DNA of 64,000 bases, from assembly GCA_963971285.1 (NCBI GenBank), contig OZ020263.1, forward strand, positions 4,898,001 to 4,962,000, given 5' to 3'. This stretch comes from Astropecten irregularis. Its lineage: Eukaryota; Echinodermata; Asteroidea; Paxillosida; Astropectinidae. A program made the position numbers and the translations under genes. The notes beneath the pieces were generated by a model. That model saw only the letters and a list, made by a program, of their open reading frames with translations, was not told the DNA's origin and did not search any database. This document shows, piece after piece, positions 1-12,840 of this stretch; positions within the stretch are counted from its first letter, which is position 1; each line of letters opens with the position of its first letter.

Positions 1-356
1 TCACAGATTTAGCTATAACTTACAGGGTATAAAAATAGTGATGGTAGAAACACACTGTCCAAAACAATTTGAACTTCAAATTGTTCTGTCTGAGGCTGAA
101 ATGCTGTACTGTCCCCGAGAAAAGAGTAGAAGTAAAACCAAAGAAAAAAACAGTTTTGATTTCAGGGTGAGTTAAAAACTCCTCTGAACAGATTTCAAAA
201 ATACCGCGAGCGTTTTTCACTGTTTTCTGCAAAAAGTGGGCACCGTATAGGACTGGAAAGTTCACAGATGACTGTTACTGTATCTTTCTTGATTATCTGT
301 GCCCATGAATCTGCATTTTCTTTGACAAAAAACCAAAGTAGATGAAGTTACCTTTA
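1..356 (+). repeat. Family A MITE, copy 1 (cut by window start)
   Basis: Reads through the family body (cacagattta, ggtataaaaatagtgatgg, aagtgggcaccgtatagg) to a degraded right end. Family A elements have TIRs AGGTAGTATCATACTTTGG and insert at TTAA. Confidence 0.75.
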
Positions 357-675
357 AGTTAAATTTTAAACTGCATTGACTTCCGGCTAACAGGCATCAC
401 ATTATGACGTTTGTGCATTTTGATACCTTGTCAATACTGGGTGGGCTTAACACAAACAAATTCAGGTCATTTAATATACACCATAACTACGGGGCATATT
501 ATTTTTGATACGGTTGATTGGTTGCGAGGCTGTGGGTTTGGTTGTTTTTCTATTTTGGGTGGTGGGGGAGCGAAATAGGTTAAAGAAACACGCGGGAATG
601 CAGCCCCCTACAGGCCTATTATACGTGTAGTGACTGTAAACGAGAAGGCAAAATAAGTCAAGTTGCTTGAATATG

Positions 676-1103
676 CCTGCATATGTCACTGTATTAGACG
701 CAGTGTGACAGACATTTGTTTTAAAAAGCCAGAGAGAAGAAACATGATTGAAACATGATTTATGCGTGCATATGTCACTGTATTAGACGCAGTGTGACAG
801 ACATTTGTTTTAAAAAGCCAGAGAGAAGAAACATGATTGAAACATGATTTATGCGTGCATATGTCACTGTATTAGGCGCAGTGTCGCATGCATTAGCTTT
901 AAAAAAAAAAAGAGAGAAGAAACATAAATGAAACATTATGTCACTGTATTAGACGCAGTGTCGCAGGCATAAGCTTTAAAAAACAGAGAGAAGAAACATG
1001 AATGAAACATTATTATATGCGTGCATATGTCACTGTATAAGACGCAGTGTCGCAGGCATTAGCTTTAAAAAAAAAAAAAAACAGAGAAGAAACATGGACG
1101 AAC
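676..1103. repeat. 89-bp tandem repeat, about 5 units
   Basis: The segment catatgtcactgtatta recurs at 680, 769 and 858 (exact 89-bp steps), then near 936 and 1024 with small deletions. Units include GACGCAGTGT, an A-run and AGAGAGAAGAAACAT. Units 1 and 2 are almost identical; units 3-5 have lost bases or expanded the A-run. Confidence 0.92.
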
Positions 1104-1939
1104 GATCTTTTTAAAAGACACTAAATCTTGATTTCCTTGAATAACCCAGCATCTGATGAACCAAGATTTCCCATGGTGACTGTTTGCACTGTTAACCAAC
1201 TGTTGAGTTCATTTTCTGTCTCAAACTCAATAATTTTTTTGGAGGCCTCGCAAATCCTGTACGCTGCCTTTAAGAAATTAAGAGCTCCCGGGCCAAAGGC
1301 ATGAATACCGCCCGTCAGATCGCGGAGCTAGGAAGAGATACCCTAGCTCCATGGTCAGATCATGATCACACACCGTTTGACTTTACATTCTTGCACGATC
1401 GAACCACAGGCCTATTCTAATCAGACCGGTAAATATACCTGAAGAATACTGCAGCTCAAGAGGAACGGATCAAGAAATGGACCTGTCATCCCGCTATAGG
1501 ATGTCTCACCATTCACTCCCTGACAAAGCGACCCAGATAGACTTACACTAATACAGAGAGCATCTTCTCTACTTGCCATCGCTAGTGGCAAAGAGGACGG
1601 CATTATATGCCGAGCCCAGGATGAACTGAACCGGACTTGAAACCGGCTCTGAAATGTAGACCTAGAATACATTATTATCCTGACATCCACGGGAACGAAT
1701 AGGGGATAAGAAGCGAAAAGAGTTGAGATATGTGTGGGAGGATATGTTTGTGCGAAGGTCCTATGATGTGGACGTCAACGGCCTCTTTTTCGGCTCGGTA
1801 TGTCGATGCCCTTTCTCGAAGAAGGCGACCACAACCTGAACAGACTTGCCAGAACGTCAACACGTTTATTACCCCCAGTTCTTTCACGTTCACATAATTT
1901 CTGTCACTACAAATAGTATTCCACGAACCTGGTTACGTT
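1104..1939. other. Unassigned single-copy-looking DNA
   Basis: No gene recognised. It contains a short perfect dyad (GGAGCTAGG ... CCTAGCTCC, about 1326-1351). Short minus-strand ORFs here lack splice or family support. Confidence 0.4.
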
Positions 1940-2308
1940 AAAGATAGCTTCATATTTTGTTTTTGTCAAAGAAGTACAGATTCATGTGGGCACAAAATGT
2001 CAAGAAAGATGCATTTGCGATAATCCGTGAAATTTCCTGTCCCATACGGTGCCCACTATTTGAGAAAAGAATGAAAAATGCTCACGGCATTTTCCAATCT
2101 ATTCACAGGAGTTTTGATCTCTCCCCGAGATTAAAACTGTTTTTGGTTGTACTGTTTCTGGATAAATTTTACATTTACAGGCAGAAAATAGAGACAGAAG
2201 AAATACTATAAACGGTATATTTATCAGTACCATCACCATCTTTATGCCCTGTACTGTAACAGTGTAAGTTATAGGTAAATCTTTGAGGATTTCTGTTTGG
2301 TATGCTAG
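1940..2308 (-). repeat. Family A MITE, copy 2 (diverged)
   Basis: The reverse-orientation body is visible: TTTTTGTCAAAGAAGTACAG, cccatacggtgcccac, ccatcaccatctttatgccc and gttataggtaaatctttgagg. Confidence 0.8.
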
Positions 2309-2590
2309 GCCTACTTACTATTTTTAAGGATGACGGACTGCAGTAGACAGCCAGAGTAAACAGTTAGGATTGCGCTAAGCATATTTCATTATAACGGCTT
2401 AGCATCTGGAATGATGAGCGGACGTAATATGGACCGCCCAGGCAAACAAAAACAACATGTGACATGTACAGTTAATTTCATTGGTTGATAATTACCTCCA
2501 GAGTTTGTAAGCTGGAATTTGGCGGGGAAATTAAGTCATATTTTATGAAACACAATACTCCCATTGAACAGTGAAACTCAGCGTTAATTA

Positions 2591-2842
2591 GAGTGTATAC
2601 AACAGTTTCGGTAACATTTTCGGTAACATGTTGCCCAGTTAGGGCATCACACCTGGGCATTGGGCAACACAACTTTGGGCCTGTGTACACTAGCAACATT
2701 ATTTTGGCCAACATGTTACCGATATGTTGCTGCGACATGTTACCCAACTCGTTTTGCTCTGTGTACACTGACAACATTTTTAACAACAACGTACCTGGGC
2801 AATTATTACCGAGATTTTTACCGAAAATGTTGACAGTGTATA
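2591..2842. repeat. Foldback MITE, about 250 bp
   Basis: Outer arms are imperfect inverted repeats: GTGTATACAACAGTTTCGG at the left and CCGAAAATGTTGACAGTGTA at the right. The inside is a set of GTAACATGTTGCC-like motifs. ORFs on both strands here are by-products. Confidence 0.7.
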
Positions 2843-2990
2843 GGCCTACACTCTGCTTAACGCGCAGTGTGGAAGTCGTGTTCAGTATAAATTGGATTCT
2901 TCTTTTAGACGTGATTGCATGTCACTTTCAATATGAACACCAGAATTCTGTTTCTCTATCAACATAATTTCTGATTTCACACAGCAAAGT

Positions 2991-3113
2991 ATGGTGTTCC
3001 AAACCTGCCATCTCGCATCTCGTGTAACGAATCTCACATCTCCCCCTTAATGCAATATATTAATGCAATATTCTTAACGCGAGATGCGAGATGGCAGGTT
3101 TGGAACACCATAG
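2991..3113. repeat. Family P palindromic element
   Basis: Near-perfect arms: ATGGTGTTCCAAACCTGCCA left, TGGCAGGTTTGGAACACCAT right, enclosing ATCTCGCATCTCG and its complement. Total about 123 bp. Confidence 0.88.
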
Positions 3114-3285
3114 GAAAGAGCCATCACCGGTGATGCAATACAGAATGGAATCATTTGTGACAGCAGTCCCATAATATCCGCTTTGACGGACAATGGACCG
3201 AGTTCAAGGATGACTCCTTAGCCCAAACAGGAAGGCCGAAAAACGTAATTGAATCCACGTACGGCCTTGGCTAATGACACTGATA

Positions 3286-3657
3286 TTAAAAGTAGTATCA
3301 TACTTTGGTAACATACCGAAACAGAAATATTCACAGATTCACCTAAAACGTACATGTTATAAAGATGGTGATGGTAGAAACATACCGTTAACATCTTTCT
3401 GCCTGAAATGCTGCATTTATCCAGAAAAGAGTATAAAAACCAGTGACCAACATTATTTTTGATGTTTTAAAGATCAAAATTAAAAGAGAAAAGACTTAAG
3501 AAATACCGTGGGCGTTTTCACTGTTTTCTCAAAAAAACTGGGCACCGTATAGGACTGAAATTTTCACAGATAAATGTTCCTGTGTCTTCCTTTGATATTT
3601 TTGTCCATGGATCTGCATTTCTTTGACAAAAAAAACAGAGTATGATATTATCTTTAA
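3286..3657 (+). repeat. Family A MITE, copy 3
   Basis: TTAAAAGTAGTATCATACTTTG at the left, AGTATGATATTATCTTTAA at the right, full-length body. Confidence 0.88.
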
Positions 3658-4322
3658 TGTGTAATTAGACATTTTTCTCACTGCTTGCTTTGAATCAATC
3701 TAATTATCTCACAAGGTCTTGAAAAGCGAAGATTGGTTTTCTCCTAATAGCATTGATAAACAAGGCTACGGTGTTAGTTGGTTCAACTTAAGTCGAAGGA
3801 TGGTCGTTAATAAGTCCCATCAATCGTAATTGCCATGCGGGGGAAAAAGTGTCATGGCACGGTATATACAAACGACTTCGATAATGCCAGGAACAACTCG
3901 TCCTTATCGTAAATCTTGACGAAATTCGACAACTGGGCCGATAAAAATTCCCAACAAAAAAACAGCCAAAGAATAAACAAGCTCAGAAGGCAATTCAGAG
4001 AAACAGATTTTTAGTAAACCCCCCACCCAGGGGAAGGTCGTTTGGAATCGGTGGCCTTTTCATTATTGACATACCGTGTCCCATGGGTCTTTTGCTTCAG
4101 ATGCTGAGGCCTAATCCCCACACGTCTTGGAAGTCAGTCCCCTATAGGTCCTATACCCCCTTCGTTTTCTAAGAAGGGACACATTTTCAAAGCACGCCCA
4201 CATAAACACCGTCTAAGACATTGTATAGCCCTCCCCATACAATACACCCCACCCCCTTCCCAGCGTGGGTTGTTCATTTGTCTGTTGGTTATTGTGGCCA
4301 GCACAAGTCCGACGGTCGCATC
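3658..4322. other. Unassigned DNA
   Basis: No gene seen. AT-rich, then a C-rich stretch (about 4020-4265). Confidence 0.4.
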
Positions 4323-4698
4323 TTAAAGGTACAGTACAACCACAGAGCTAGGAATGGTACAACATACCCAAACAGAAATGCTCACAGATTTACGTCTAAC
4401 TTTCAGGGTATGAAGATGTTGCTGGTAAAAACCATACCGTTTTTGCGCCTGAAATGGTGTATTCATCCAGAAATTAGTAAAACAAAGACTGAAAACAGTT
4501 TTGATCTCGGAGTAAGATCAAGACCATTCTTCATGTTTTATAAGAAAATTTAGTTGTTTTTCGCGATTTTCTCGTGACTCATGATTTCCGAATGAGCTCA
4601 ACATTTCAAAAGTTTATCATTAAATGTACATGCGGGATTAAACAAAGTGTAAGCGCTGTTCTGTGACCTTTATCAATCATGTATTATATCTTTTTAAT
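4323..4698 (+). repeat. Family A' MITE (variant right half)
   Basis: The left half resembles family A (acccaaacagaaatgctcac, ggtatgaagatg), but the right half is a different module ending tgctgttctgtgacctttat. The same variant recurs at 24624, 38779, 52909, 55070 and 57189. Confidence 0.78.
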
Positions 4699-5563
4699 AC
4701 ATGTTCATATCTTGACTGCATGTTCTAGTGGGAATAACCAATAATAGGTTTTATCTGTGCGGCATAGGCGGCCTATACTTCTTAAAATTAAGCATGAAGA
4801 GTCTTCCTTGATCAAAGAGGATTACCAACGAGATTTTCATGTGATGTTTACTGCTTTTGACTTGTATTCAGCCATTGTTTGCTGAGCGTAACATTCACAA
4901 GGAGTTGTGGCTGGCATACTGATTTTATTTTACACAGGTTTTTGGCGCTAATGCTTAGGAACATTAAGCAGCTCTATGAAATTGGCCCCTAGATTCTTGC
5001 ATTGGTTTACTTTCCGGGACAACACCCCCACATTCACCCGCCATGCCCCGCCCCATTTCTATTCTGCGTTTGCCTATAAATTACGCACAGGACATATCAA
5101 CCGTATAACCGTATTATATGTTTGTTTTGTTTTTCGCGAAAAATTAGAGGGAATCCTGCAAATTACCATACAATGGATGGATCCCTGGCAGAAGGTTAGA
5201 TTTTTGACTGAAAAAAAGGAAGAAAATTCTTTTAATTTAAATCGACAAAATAGGTCAGCCCTTATTCCTCCATGGGTCTTTAGTACATGCATATCATCAT
5301 AATTATTCAGCGTGTAGCAGGACAAGTACGATTATCAAACCCATAATGTGCAATTGACTTTAATAATAAATTGGTGAGTTTACGACGGCTGTTTCATGTA
5401 CTTCACGGGTAAGATTTTAATTACTTTGTCAATTTTGTTAGGTGGATATGCGACACTATAAGCTTACAATGAAATGACCTTAGACAGTGATGGAAAAAAG
5501 GAGTGTTACATACAACTGGCATCGAAATAACAAACAAACAAATACAGACATCTTGTAGAAAAA

Positions 5564-5662
5564 CCTTAAAGGTAATTTCATTCTTTTGTTTTTGTCAAAG
5601 AAATGCAGATTCATGGGCAAAAATATCAAGAAAGATACAGTAACAGTCATCACATAAAAATG
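5564..5662 (-). repeat. Family A MITE fragment
   Basis: Only one end is present: TTAAAGGTAATTTCATTC, TTTTTGTCAAAGAAATGCAG, atcaagaaagatacag. It stops where a family B fragment begins. Confidence 0.8.
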
Positions 5663-5669
5663 TACTACA

Positions 5670-5862
5670 CATGAACTTTCTGTCAAAACAGGATTGACAA
5701 ATGTGTTGTGTATCACTTGTGATAGTTCTTTGGCTGCTGTTCGCTGACCATGAATATCAAATGGAATTTTTAATGGTGGTTTGTTTTATTGATAACTGAG
5801 CAACACATTTTGTGCTAAGCAATTAGTTTTTGCTTAACAGCTAACTGGAATTGGCCACAGCC
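5670..5862 (+). repeat. Family B element, left-truncated
   Basis: Matches the body seen in full copies: GTTGTGTATCACTTG, ttctttggctgctgttcgctg, catgaatatcaaatgg, ending CTGGAATTGGCC. Confidence 0.82.
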
Positions 5863-7062
5863 GAGTATTCAAACCAGTGACAAAAAAGTCAATGACAGTT
5901 CTGCTAGTACATGGAGGTAGGACATCCGTGCTATGGAACATGCAAGGCTTCATATTGAGTTTTTGACAAAAACGACAAATTTAGAACTTCCCCATGCCCT
6001 ACAGGCCTAGCTGTTGTTTACCCCGCAAACAGTTAGATCTGGAGAAGATGTCCGGTTTCTATGGGGACCATGCTTTGTCTATTTTCACAGACAGTGACAC
6101 CGGAAACTACAAGAGTTCCATATTATTATACTGTACCAATATGTATAAGCTAATCTAGTAACTTGCTTTCACGTTTACAGTTAAAGCCATGGGCCATTAG
6201 CTCAATGGTTAAGCCATGGAAGGACAACTATCCCAGTGTACCCATGTGTAGCATAGTGCAGAGTTAACGTGTGAAATTCGATATGCAGTTGACACACAGA
6301 TAAGGTATTGAAAAGTGAATCTACGCACACTTGTACAGTACAATAAACATTGTACACATCAGCACAATCGATGCTGCATACGTCAATTATCATGATGAAT
6401 GAATATCCAATTACAAACGATCAAAACATACCTTTAATTTGTCAGGATTCGAGATCACTGGCTGGCGTGTTGAACTTTTTGGCAGTGCAGACTAGTATCT
6501 CCCAGCGTAGCAATGCCCCACCTTGGTACTAAGAGCAGCAGCATGCAATCACTGGTCCCTTGGTCACATATTGCAGCTCAGCAAACTACTGACCTGATAA
6601 TGTGCAGCAGGCGGGCCTTGTGTTGTTAGACTTCCCCCAGTATACTAGTTCCAGGTTTTATCAACCTGTTCCAGTCAACAAGTGGTATAATAATACACTG
6701 GGTGGGGGAGTACGGAACTATTGACGGTACAAAAGAGGATCACGCAGCGAGTGTAGCACGCCTCGGTTAATCTGTCTGAATGAAGGTCCTTTTCTGTACC
6801 GTCAAGCTGGCGTATTTATAAACCGTGTTTGTGCCATAAAAATAAAGGAGGCAGCGTTTTCATAGTGTGTACGGTGTGTGTGATGTGACAGCATTGGTGC
6901 GTTTATAAACGTTCCAGGGGCCCTCATAGGGATCGATGCGCTTAGTTTTTTTTCCATGTAAATTCTAGACGTGCTTAGCAAACGTAAGCTCGGGGATCGA
7001 GACGACCACTTGTAGCTCAATTATTCGAAGAAATCTGCTTATTTGCATAGGATTGAGACTAC
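5863..7062. other. Unassigned DNA with a small foldback
   Basis: No gene recognised. A short foldback lies at about 6720-6806, where TTGACGGTACAAAAGAGGA faces TCCTTTTCTGTACCGTCAA. The 60-70 codon ORFs lack support. Confidence 0.45.
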
Positions 7063-7440
7063 TAAGGCCATACAAAAAAAATTGTTGTATTGGCGTAACA
7101 GAGGTTTGGAAAATAGGGTAGGGCGGGCGGATTTTTTTTTTTTTTATTTAATTTTTCCTGGGGTATTAAATGCTTTTTCCCCTGTATATCACAGTATTTG
7201 ACGTGTCAAATAAAGACAAGAAATGACATAACAACTTTAACCAGTCTGGTTTCCATCTTTTGCTCCTTTTAAGCTTTTAATCTGCATAAAAATTTGCGAT
7301 TTATTTTATTTTATTTTATTTTTTTTCTCGATTTTTATTTATTTATTTTTTTTTTTTTTTTGGTTTAAAATGTTTACGGTCGGGGCATATTTTTGGGTCG
7401 GGCGGGTTACGCCAATACAACAATTTTTTTTATGGCCTAA
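7063..7440. repeat. Family L TIR element
   Basis: Inverted ends: GGCCATACAAAAAAAATTGT left and its complement ACAATTTTTTTTATGGCC right, continuing with TTGTATTGGCGTAAC. The inner part is T-rich with GGGCGGG near both ends. Confidence 0.88.
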
Positions 7441-7485
7441 CTGCGCTATCTGTCGGTCGATCACCTATTACAACTGCGTACACCA

Positions 7486-7648
7486 GCAGCCGATTTCACG
7501 AAACATTGCGTAACTTACACCACGTACAAATGTTGCGTAAGTTTTGTGAAACGGCCATAGCTTGTGCAACCAAGGCAGGAAAATGTTGCGTAAGTTACGC
7601 AACAAAATGTTGCGTACGCAACATTTGGAGTTTCGTGAAATCGGCTGC
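7486..7648. repeat. Family M palindromic MITE
   Basis: GCAGCCGATTTCACGAAAC at the left and GTTTCGTGAAATCGGCTGC (one base differs) at the right. Inner arms repeat TTGCGTAAGTTACGCAA. Confidence 0.88.
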
Positions 7649-8274
7649 AGGCCTGTAGGACACAGTTAAAGGTTAACTGGAACCAAATTTGTGAAAGGGG
7701 CGAAAGTGCTTTAGAATTATTGCTTAATACATAATTAATTACTATATCAATTTATATTTTTATGTAAGTGCTTAATTTTGACCCCCCAAAAAGTACATGC
7801 GTTGCACCGCCCCAAAAAAGTCCCCCTCGGAACCGATCCACGCAACAATGCACGTGACGTCACCTACAGAACAAGTATAGACTCGCACCACGTGCACAGT
7901 GTATGTGACGTAAGCACATTTTTTTCGTCGCGAACAGAAGGGTGCTAAATTATGGGTATAAATATCTCCTTTTTCTATATATGCAAAAATACAATGTGTT
8001 AATTAATGTTGTGATGTTTATGTACAAGGCAATGAGTGCATCCACCTCTGTTTATATCACATGCTATCGCATTGATATTACCACTATAAGGGTATGATGA
8101 TCAGCACCAAAACCGGAACAGTACCATCCGGGACCCGGAACAAAAAAAAACCATGATGGCCAGAGATAGATAAGCCAAATCTTGCCGGAAAAGTCACGGC
8201 CAACCAACATTTTCCCCAGTCAAGTTTAACAAGCATTTCCCCTCTTATAGAGGGCGTCACGCACGCGGTAGTGA

Positions 8275-8458
8275 ACTAATTCGTGAATCCATTCTAAAAC
8301 AACTGGTATCAAAATAGAGGCTTTGGGCTGGGCTTCTGAAGTAGATTCTATATGGTTTGAATAGGGAAGCAGAGCTTCAGCTTCAATGAAAAACCAAAAC
8401 CAGTGTTTTAACATTTTTAAAATATATGACAGAGCTGAAGCCTGATCGAGCTTGAGCT

Positions 8459-8491
<33 letters not shown>

Positions 8492-8703
8492 ACCTGAGCT
8501 CGAGCCCGAACCCGAACCCGAGCCCGAGCATGAGCATGAGCATGAAGCTGAGGCTGAGCCAGAGCCTGAGTCTGAGCATGAGCCTGAGCATGAGCCTGGC
8601 TGAACCTGAGCCTGAGCCTGAGCCTGAGCTTGAGTCTGAACCTCAGCCTAAGCCTGAACCTGAGCCTGAGCTTGAGCCTGAGCATGAGTTTGAGCCTAAG
8701 CCG

Positions 8704-8802
<99 letters not shown>

Positions 8803-8907
8803 ACCCGAACGTGAACCTGAACCTGAGCCTGAGCCTGAACCTGAGCCCGAACCTGAGCCTGAGCCTAAGACTGAGCCTGAGCCTGGGCCTCCGCTTCGTA
8901 AACCCAC
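8275..8907. repeat. Family E element with large (GAGCCT)n expansion, copy 1
   Basis: The family body (TTCGTGAATCCATTCTA, tggtatcaaaatagaggctt, cagagcttcagcttcaatga) is followed by a degenerate GAGCCT hexamer array (about 8452-8886) and ends CCTCCGCTTCGTAAACCC. ORFs of EPEPEP, SLSLSL or GSGSGS are translations of this array. Confidence 0.88.
8452..8886. repeat. (GAGCCT)n microsatellite, degenerate
   Basis: About 70 hexamer units. The centre (8707-8800) is nearly pure; both sides have GAGCAT, GAACCT and GAACCC variants. Confidence 0.95.
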
Positions 8908-9589
8908 AATTCTAAGTTTGGGGGGAAAGCCGGAAGAAATAGTCTCCACGACTATGGGGTTTTTTGATCGATTTTTTCTATCTGCCTAAATTGTTAAATA
9001 GGCCCATTCCTATTTCTGTGACTTGTGTCAACATGTCGATTAAGTTAAAGTTGACCGTAAATAGCACTTTCACGAAAAAGGGGTATTTATTTTTGTCCGC
9101 GGCCATGTCAGTTTCACTTTTACTTTTACATTGTTCTAACATTCACTCTATATCTGTAGAACTGATTCAACCGAGGCCCAGGATCGATAACTGACAACAG
9201 CTGATGACGCCAACACGTCATCACTACTGAGTGACAACGTACTTTTCTGTCAGGGGCTTTGGCCTGCCTATTCCGGAGGTATTTGGTTTACCTTGGGGAA
9301 AAAAGTGAACACAGACTTCTACAGAGCATCGTTAAAATAGCTGACATCGCTTTTACAGAGGTCACGTCATGTCACATCAAACTCAGTTCACCTTTTTTTT
9401 TAAGTCATATACAAACGACCCTTTTGTATATTAGGTGACAGAGCTCCATTTGTGTTCTATAAATAGAACTGTGGTGCAATTTTTCCCACTCGCATATTTT
9501 GTGTTTGTATGAAGGTTACGACAGTGCACACTATGGTTATAGCCTCGTTTGATTTTTAAACTTACATATTTGTAATTTCTATCATAACC

Positions 9590-9840
9590 GGGGAACCTTA
9601 GGGAGACTTTCCCATAGGGTCGTGTACAAACTTTACTTAACTATTTCTAAACATCCTCGAAACCAATGGAACTTGAAATTGACAAATTATGTTCATATTG
9701 AGAGCATTGTCTGTCTTCTATTAAAATATGGACGGCAAAAATATGTCTTTAAAAGGTCGCTGGTACCTTAGGGAGACATCGAAAAGTCTCCCTTATAATT
9801 TGTCTCGATGTCTCCCTAATGTCCACGTTTAGACGCTAAA
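9590..9840 (+). repeat. Family N element, copy 1
   Basis: GGGAACCTTAGGGAGACTTT, cgtgtacaaactttactt, atattgagagcattgtctgtc, ending CTGGTACCTTAGGGAGACAT. Shares its body with 32205-32400 and the split copy at 28550-29130. Confidence 0.82.
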
Positions 9841-10326
9841 GTGTCCCTAATACCCGTCATTTGTAATCATTATATAACGTATTACAAATGAGACGCATCG
9901 TTAAATTCATGCAAGCGTGTATATAATAACCCACCCAGCGAACAGATTCACAAAAGATAAAGAATACACGAATATTAACTAATATGGCGCCGAACATGAT
10001 GGGATTATTAAATAATGAGTTTCACTAAAAGGCATATTATGTTCGAGGAATTATTACTTATCAAGACAATTATGCAGCCACATCTGTGCACAAATTGACT
10101 ACTACATGTAGTATTTTATGTAGTGCATTGACTACTAATTATCATATTTTTGTTCACAATTATCATACATAAAAAAAAAACATCCCAACGTGACCACATT
10201 ATACCAAACTGCTTTGACTGTTGGCAAAATTACCGATGAAATATACTAGATTATCTAATGTAGTTGCATTGATGCTGTGCATAACTTAGTAATAATCACA
10301 AACTATTGGACTCATGCAACGTGCAT

Positions 10327-10701
10327 TTTAAAGGTAGTATCATACTTTGGTTTTTGTCAAAGAAACTAATACAGACTCATGGGCAAAAATATCAAGGACG
10401 ATACAGTACTAGTCATCTGTGAAAATTTCAGTCCCATACGTTGCCCACTTTTTGAGAAAACAGCCAAAACGGCTACAGTATTTCTTATGTCTTTTCTCTT
10501 TTATTTTTGATCTTTTAAAAGATCAGAATTAATTAGATTTCCGGTCGTTGTTTTACTAATTTCTGGATAAATGCACCATTTCAGGCGGAAATATTTTAAC
10601 AGTATGTTTCTACCAGCACAATCTTCATACCCTGTAAGTTATAGGTAAATCTGTGAACATTTCTGTTTTGGTGTCTTACCAAAGTATGATACTACCTTTA
10701 A
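10327..10701 (-). repeat. Family A MITE, full copy
   Basis: TTAAAGGTAGTATCATACTT at the left and AAGTATGATACTACCTTTAA at the right; both TIRs intact, TTAA on each side. Confidence 0.93.
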
Positions 10702-10950
10702 GTATGATTCGTTCAGAAAAATTATAGGCCCTAGGGCTGTACGGTTATATAATTTCCTGTACATTTTTACAGTGCTTTTTTTAATTTGGCGAATATGATA
10801 TTTAATTCGTATTGAGGGATGGGCAATTATGAAAATGTGAGTTGTCCGTAAATACATAGGCAACATCCAGTCCCATTCTGTACTGTGTTGCGCTTCAGAA
10901 CAGTACGTGTGCATGTACAGTTCAAATACAAACGAGAAATAAAAAGTAAT

Positions 10951-11306
10951 TTTAAAGGTAATATTGGTTTTTGTCAAAGAAATGTACATGTAGATTCATG
11001 GGCACAAATATCAAGGAAGATACTGTAACAGCTAGTCATCTGTAAAATTCCCAGTCCCATACGGTGCCAACTCATTTTGGAAAAGAGTGAAAAATTCCTA
11101 CAGTAGTTTTAAAAACTTTTCACAGTGTTATTTGATCTTTAAAAAAAGCAAATTGTTTTGGGTCATTGTTTATCTCTTTTCATGATAAATACAGCATTCC
11201 TGGCAGAAAATCACGAACGATGTGTTTCTACCATCACCACCTTTATACCCTGTATATATAGTCCTACGTAAATTTGTGAAAATTTCTGATTCAGTATGCT
11301 ACTTAT
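10951..11306 (-). repeat. Family A MITE, diverged copy
   Basis: TTAAAGGTAATATTGG start, body with TGTCAAAGAAATGTACATG and catcaccacctttataccc; the right end is lost. Confidence 0.8.
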
Positions 11307-11387
11307 TGGCTTAGTTGATTTTTTATAGGAGATTGTCACGGAAAGGGTTCGAAACTAAAAAAAAAAACGTTCTTGGGTCTTTCTCAA

Positions 11388-11583
11388 AGGCTCGGCTCCG
11401 GCTCAGGCTCCATTTCGTGAATCCATTTTAGAATGATGGGATCAAAATAGAGGCTTTTGGCTGCGGTTCGGAAGCAGATTCTCTGGTTTGAAAAAAGAAT
11501 ACAGAACTTCAGCTTCAATGAAAAACAACAACCTATATTTTCAGCATATATTACAGAGACGAAGCCGGAGCCTGAGCCGAACC
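11388..11583. repeat. Family E element, copy 2
   Basis: GGCTCCGGCTCAGGCTCCA left, tttggctgcggttcggaagc inside, GGAGCCTGAGCCGA right. The hexamer array is not expanded here. Confidence 0.8.
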
Positions 11584-11639
11584 CGTGCTTTGAGAAAGAG
11601 TCTTGTAAACTGACCTAGACGACTGTAGTTGTTCCAGTG

Positions 11640-11862
11640 TTGTAGTACTCGTACTCGGTACTAGCACTCGAGTACTACTCGAGTACCGTTTTCCGAGTAC
11701 TCGTACTCGTACTCGCACTCGAACGTCCAAATACTCACACTCAGCCTTTGGTACTTGTACTCGTACTGGTACTCTAGTGCACAAGTACTCGACCTGTCTT
11801 GGTACTCGGCAATCAAAGTACTCGGCAGTACTTGGTACTCGGAAAAAAAGTACTCGACTATA
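11640..11862. repeat. (ACTCGT)n-type palindromic repeat
   Basis: Degenerate TACTCG and GGTACT units in both orientations (for example cgagtactactcgagtacc). No family match. Confidence 0.8.
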
Positions 11863-12262
11863 ACACTAAGTTGTTCATCAGCCAGTTTTGGTTGTGGAGT
11901 CTGTACACCAGACACCCTTGAGATGACAAGGCAATGAAGCCAGTACCCCGTAACTGACGATGACTCGATCGTCCCAGGGGCTCCTATAACAAGTTAAGGT
12001 GTTAACCTCGTGTACAGCACAATCACTACTCACTAATGATCTCATTCAAAAAAGAAAACATCTGTAGCAGTTTACAGTAATTACTGCATGTGGTAAAATG
12101 AGTGTGGGTGTGTTTTGCCGTGGGAGAAGTTAATTGAAGGTGTCTAGACGATTAATAATTAGCCTCCGCTGATGGTTTAGAGAAAAAACAATTAGGCAAA
12201 GTGAGCCCTCTCGTGACAGGTTACTTCGTGTGATACAAGGCTGAACAAGATAACATAGGCCT

Positions 12263-12840
12263 TAAAGGGTCTATGCAATATGAATATTATGGCTTGAACA
12301 TGTGCCCCAAAATAAATTGTTACATGGGCCTTTGATTTTACCCACCTCCTCACTCTGTTTCAGGGTTAACAACATGGGTTTTTTTGTATGCTAATAAGAA
12401 TTTCCATATTCATGAGCAAAATTGTGATGTCATCTGGGTAACTGAGAGCAGTAATCCAATTGCTTTGTGAACAAAAAGTTGGGGTTGTTTTATACTGACA
12501 AACCTTTTCCCCCTCAATGGGTTTCATTTTGCTGAATATTTTCCTTTCACTCAACTGGTTGTGTAATGTTTTGACCAACCATTTCTGTGGGTCATGTTTG
12601 CCTCTTCATTTGTTTATGTTTTTTCATTATATTTTTGCTGTTGGTTCCCTACATGAGTATGCATGAAAATCCCCCATTTTGCAAATTTCATATATCCAGC
12701 CGTCGCAGAATGCAGCATATAGTTTGAATATTTCCAAACACTCAAAATTAATGCACGTGTGGACTGAACAGCAAAAAACAGTTGTATCAATCACAGTGTG
12801 TTCAGTTTCCAACGATGTGGGACCCATTGCAATTTACTCT
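12263..12840 (+). repeat. Family D element, copy 1
   Basis: TTAAAGGGTCTATGCAATAT, attatggcttgaacatgtgcc, catattcatgagcaaaattgtgatg and ctgttggttccctacat are shared with the copy at 42644. The right end is not clear. Confidence 0.75.

Noticed and set aside
676-1103. CRISPR-like direct repeats
   Set aside because: Units are contiguous 89-bp tandem copies without unique spacers in an animal genome.
2478-2967. Overlapping 103- and 124-codon frames on both strands
   Set aside because: They lie on a foldback MITE; no family resemblance.
8383-8989. Long EPEPEP / GSGSGS / SLSLSL open frames up to 188 codons
   Set aside because: They are six-frame translations of a GAGCCT array inside a family E element; every frame is open because the hexamer has no stop.
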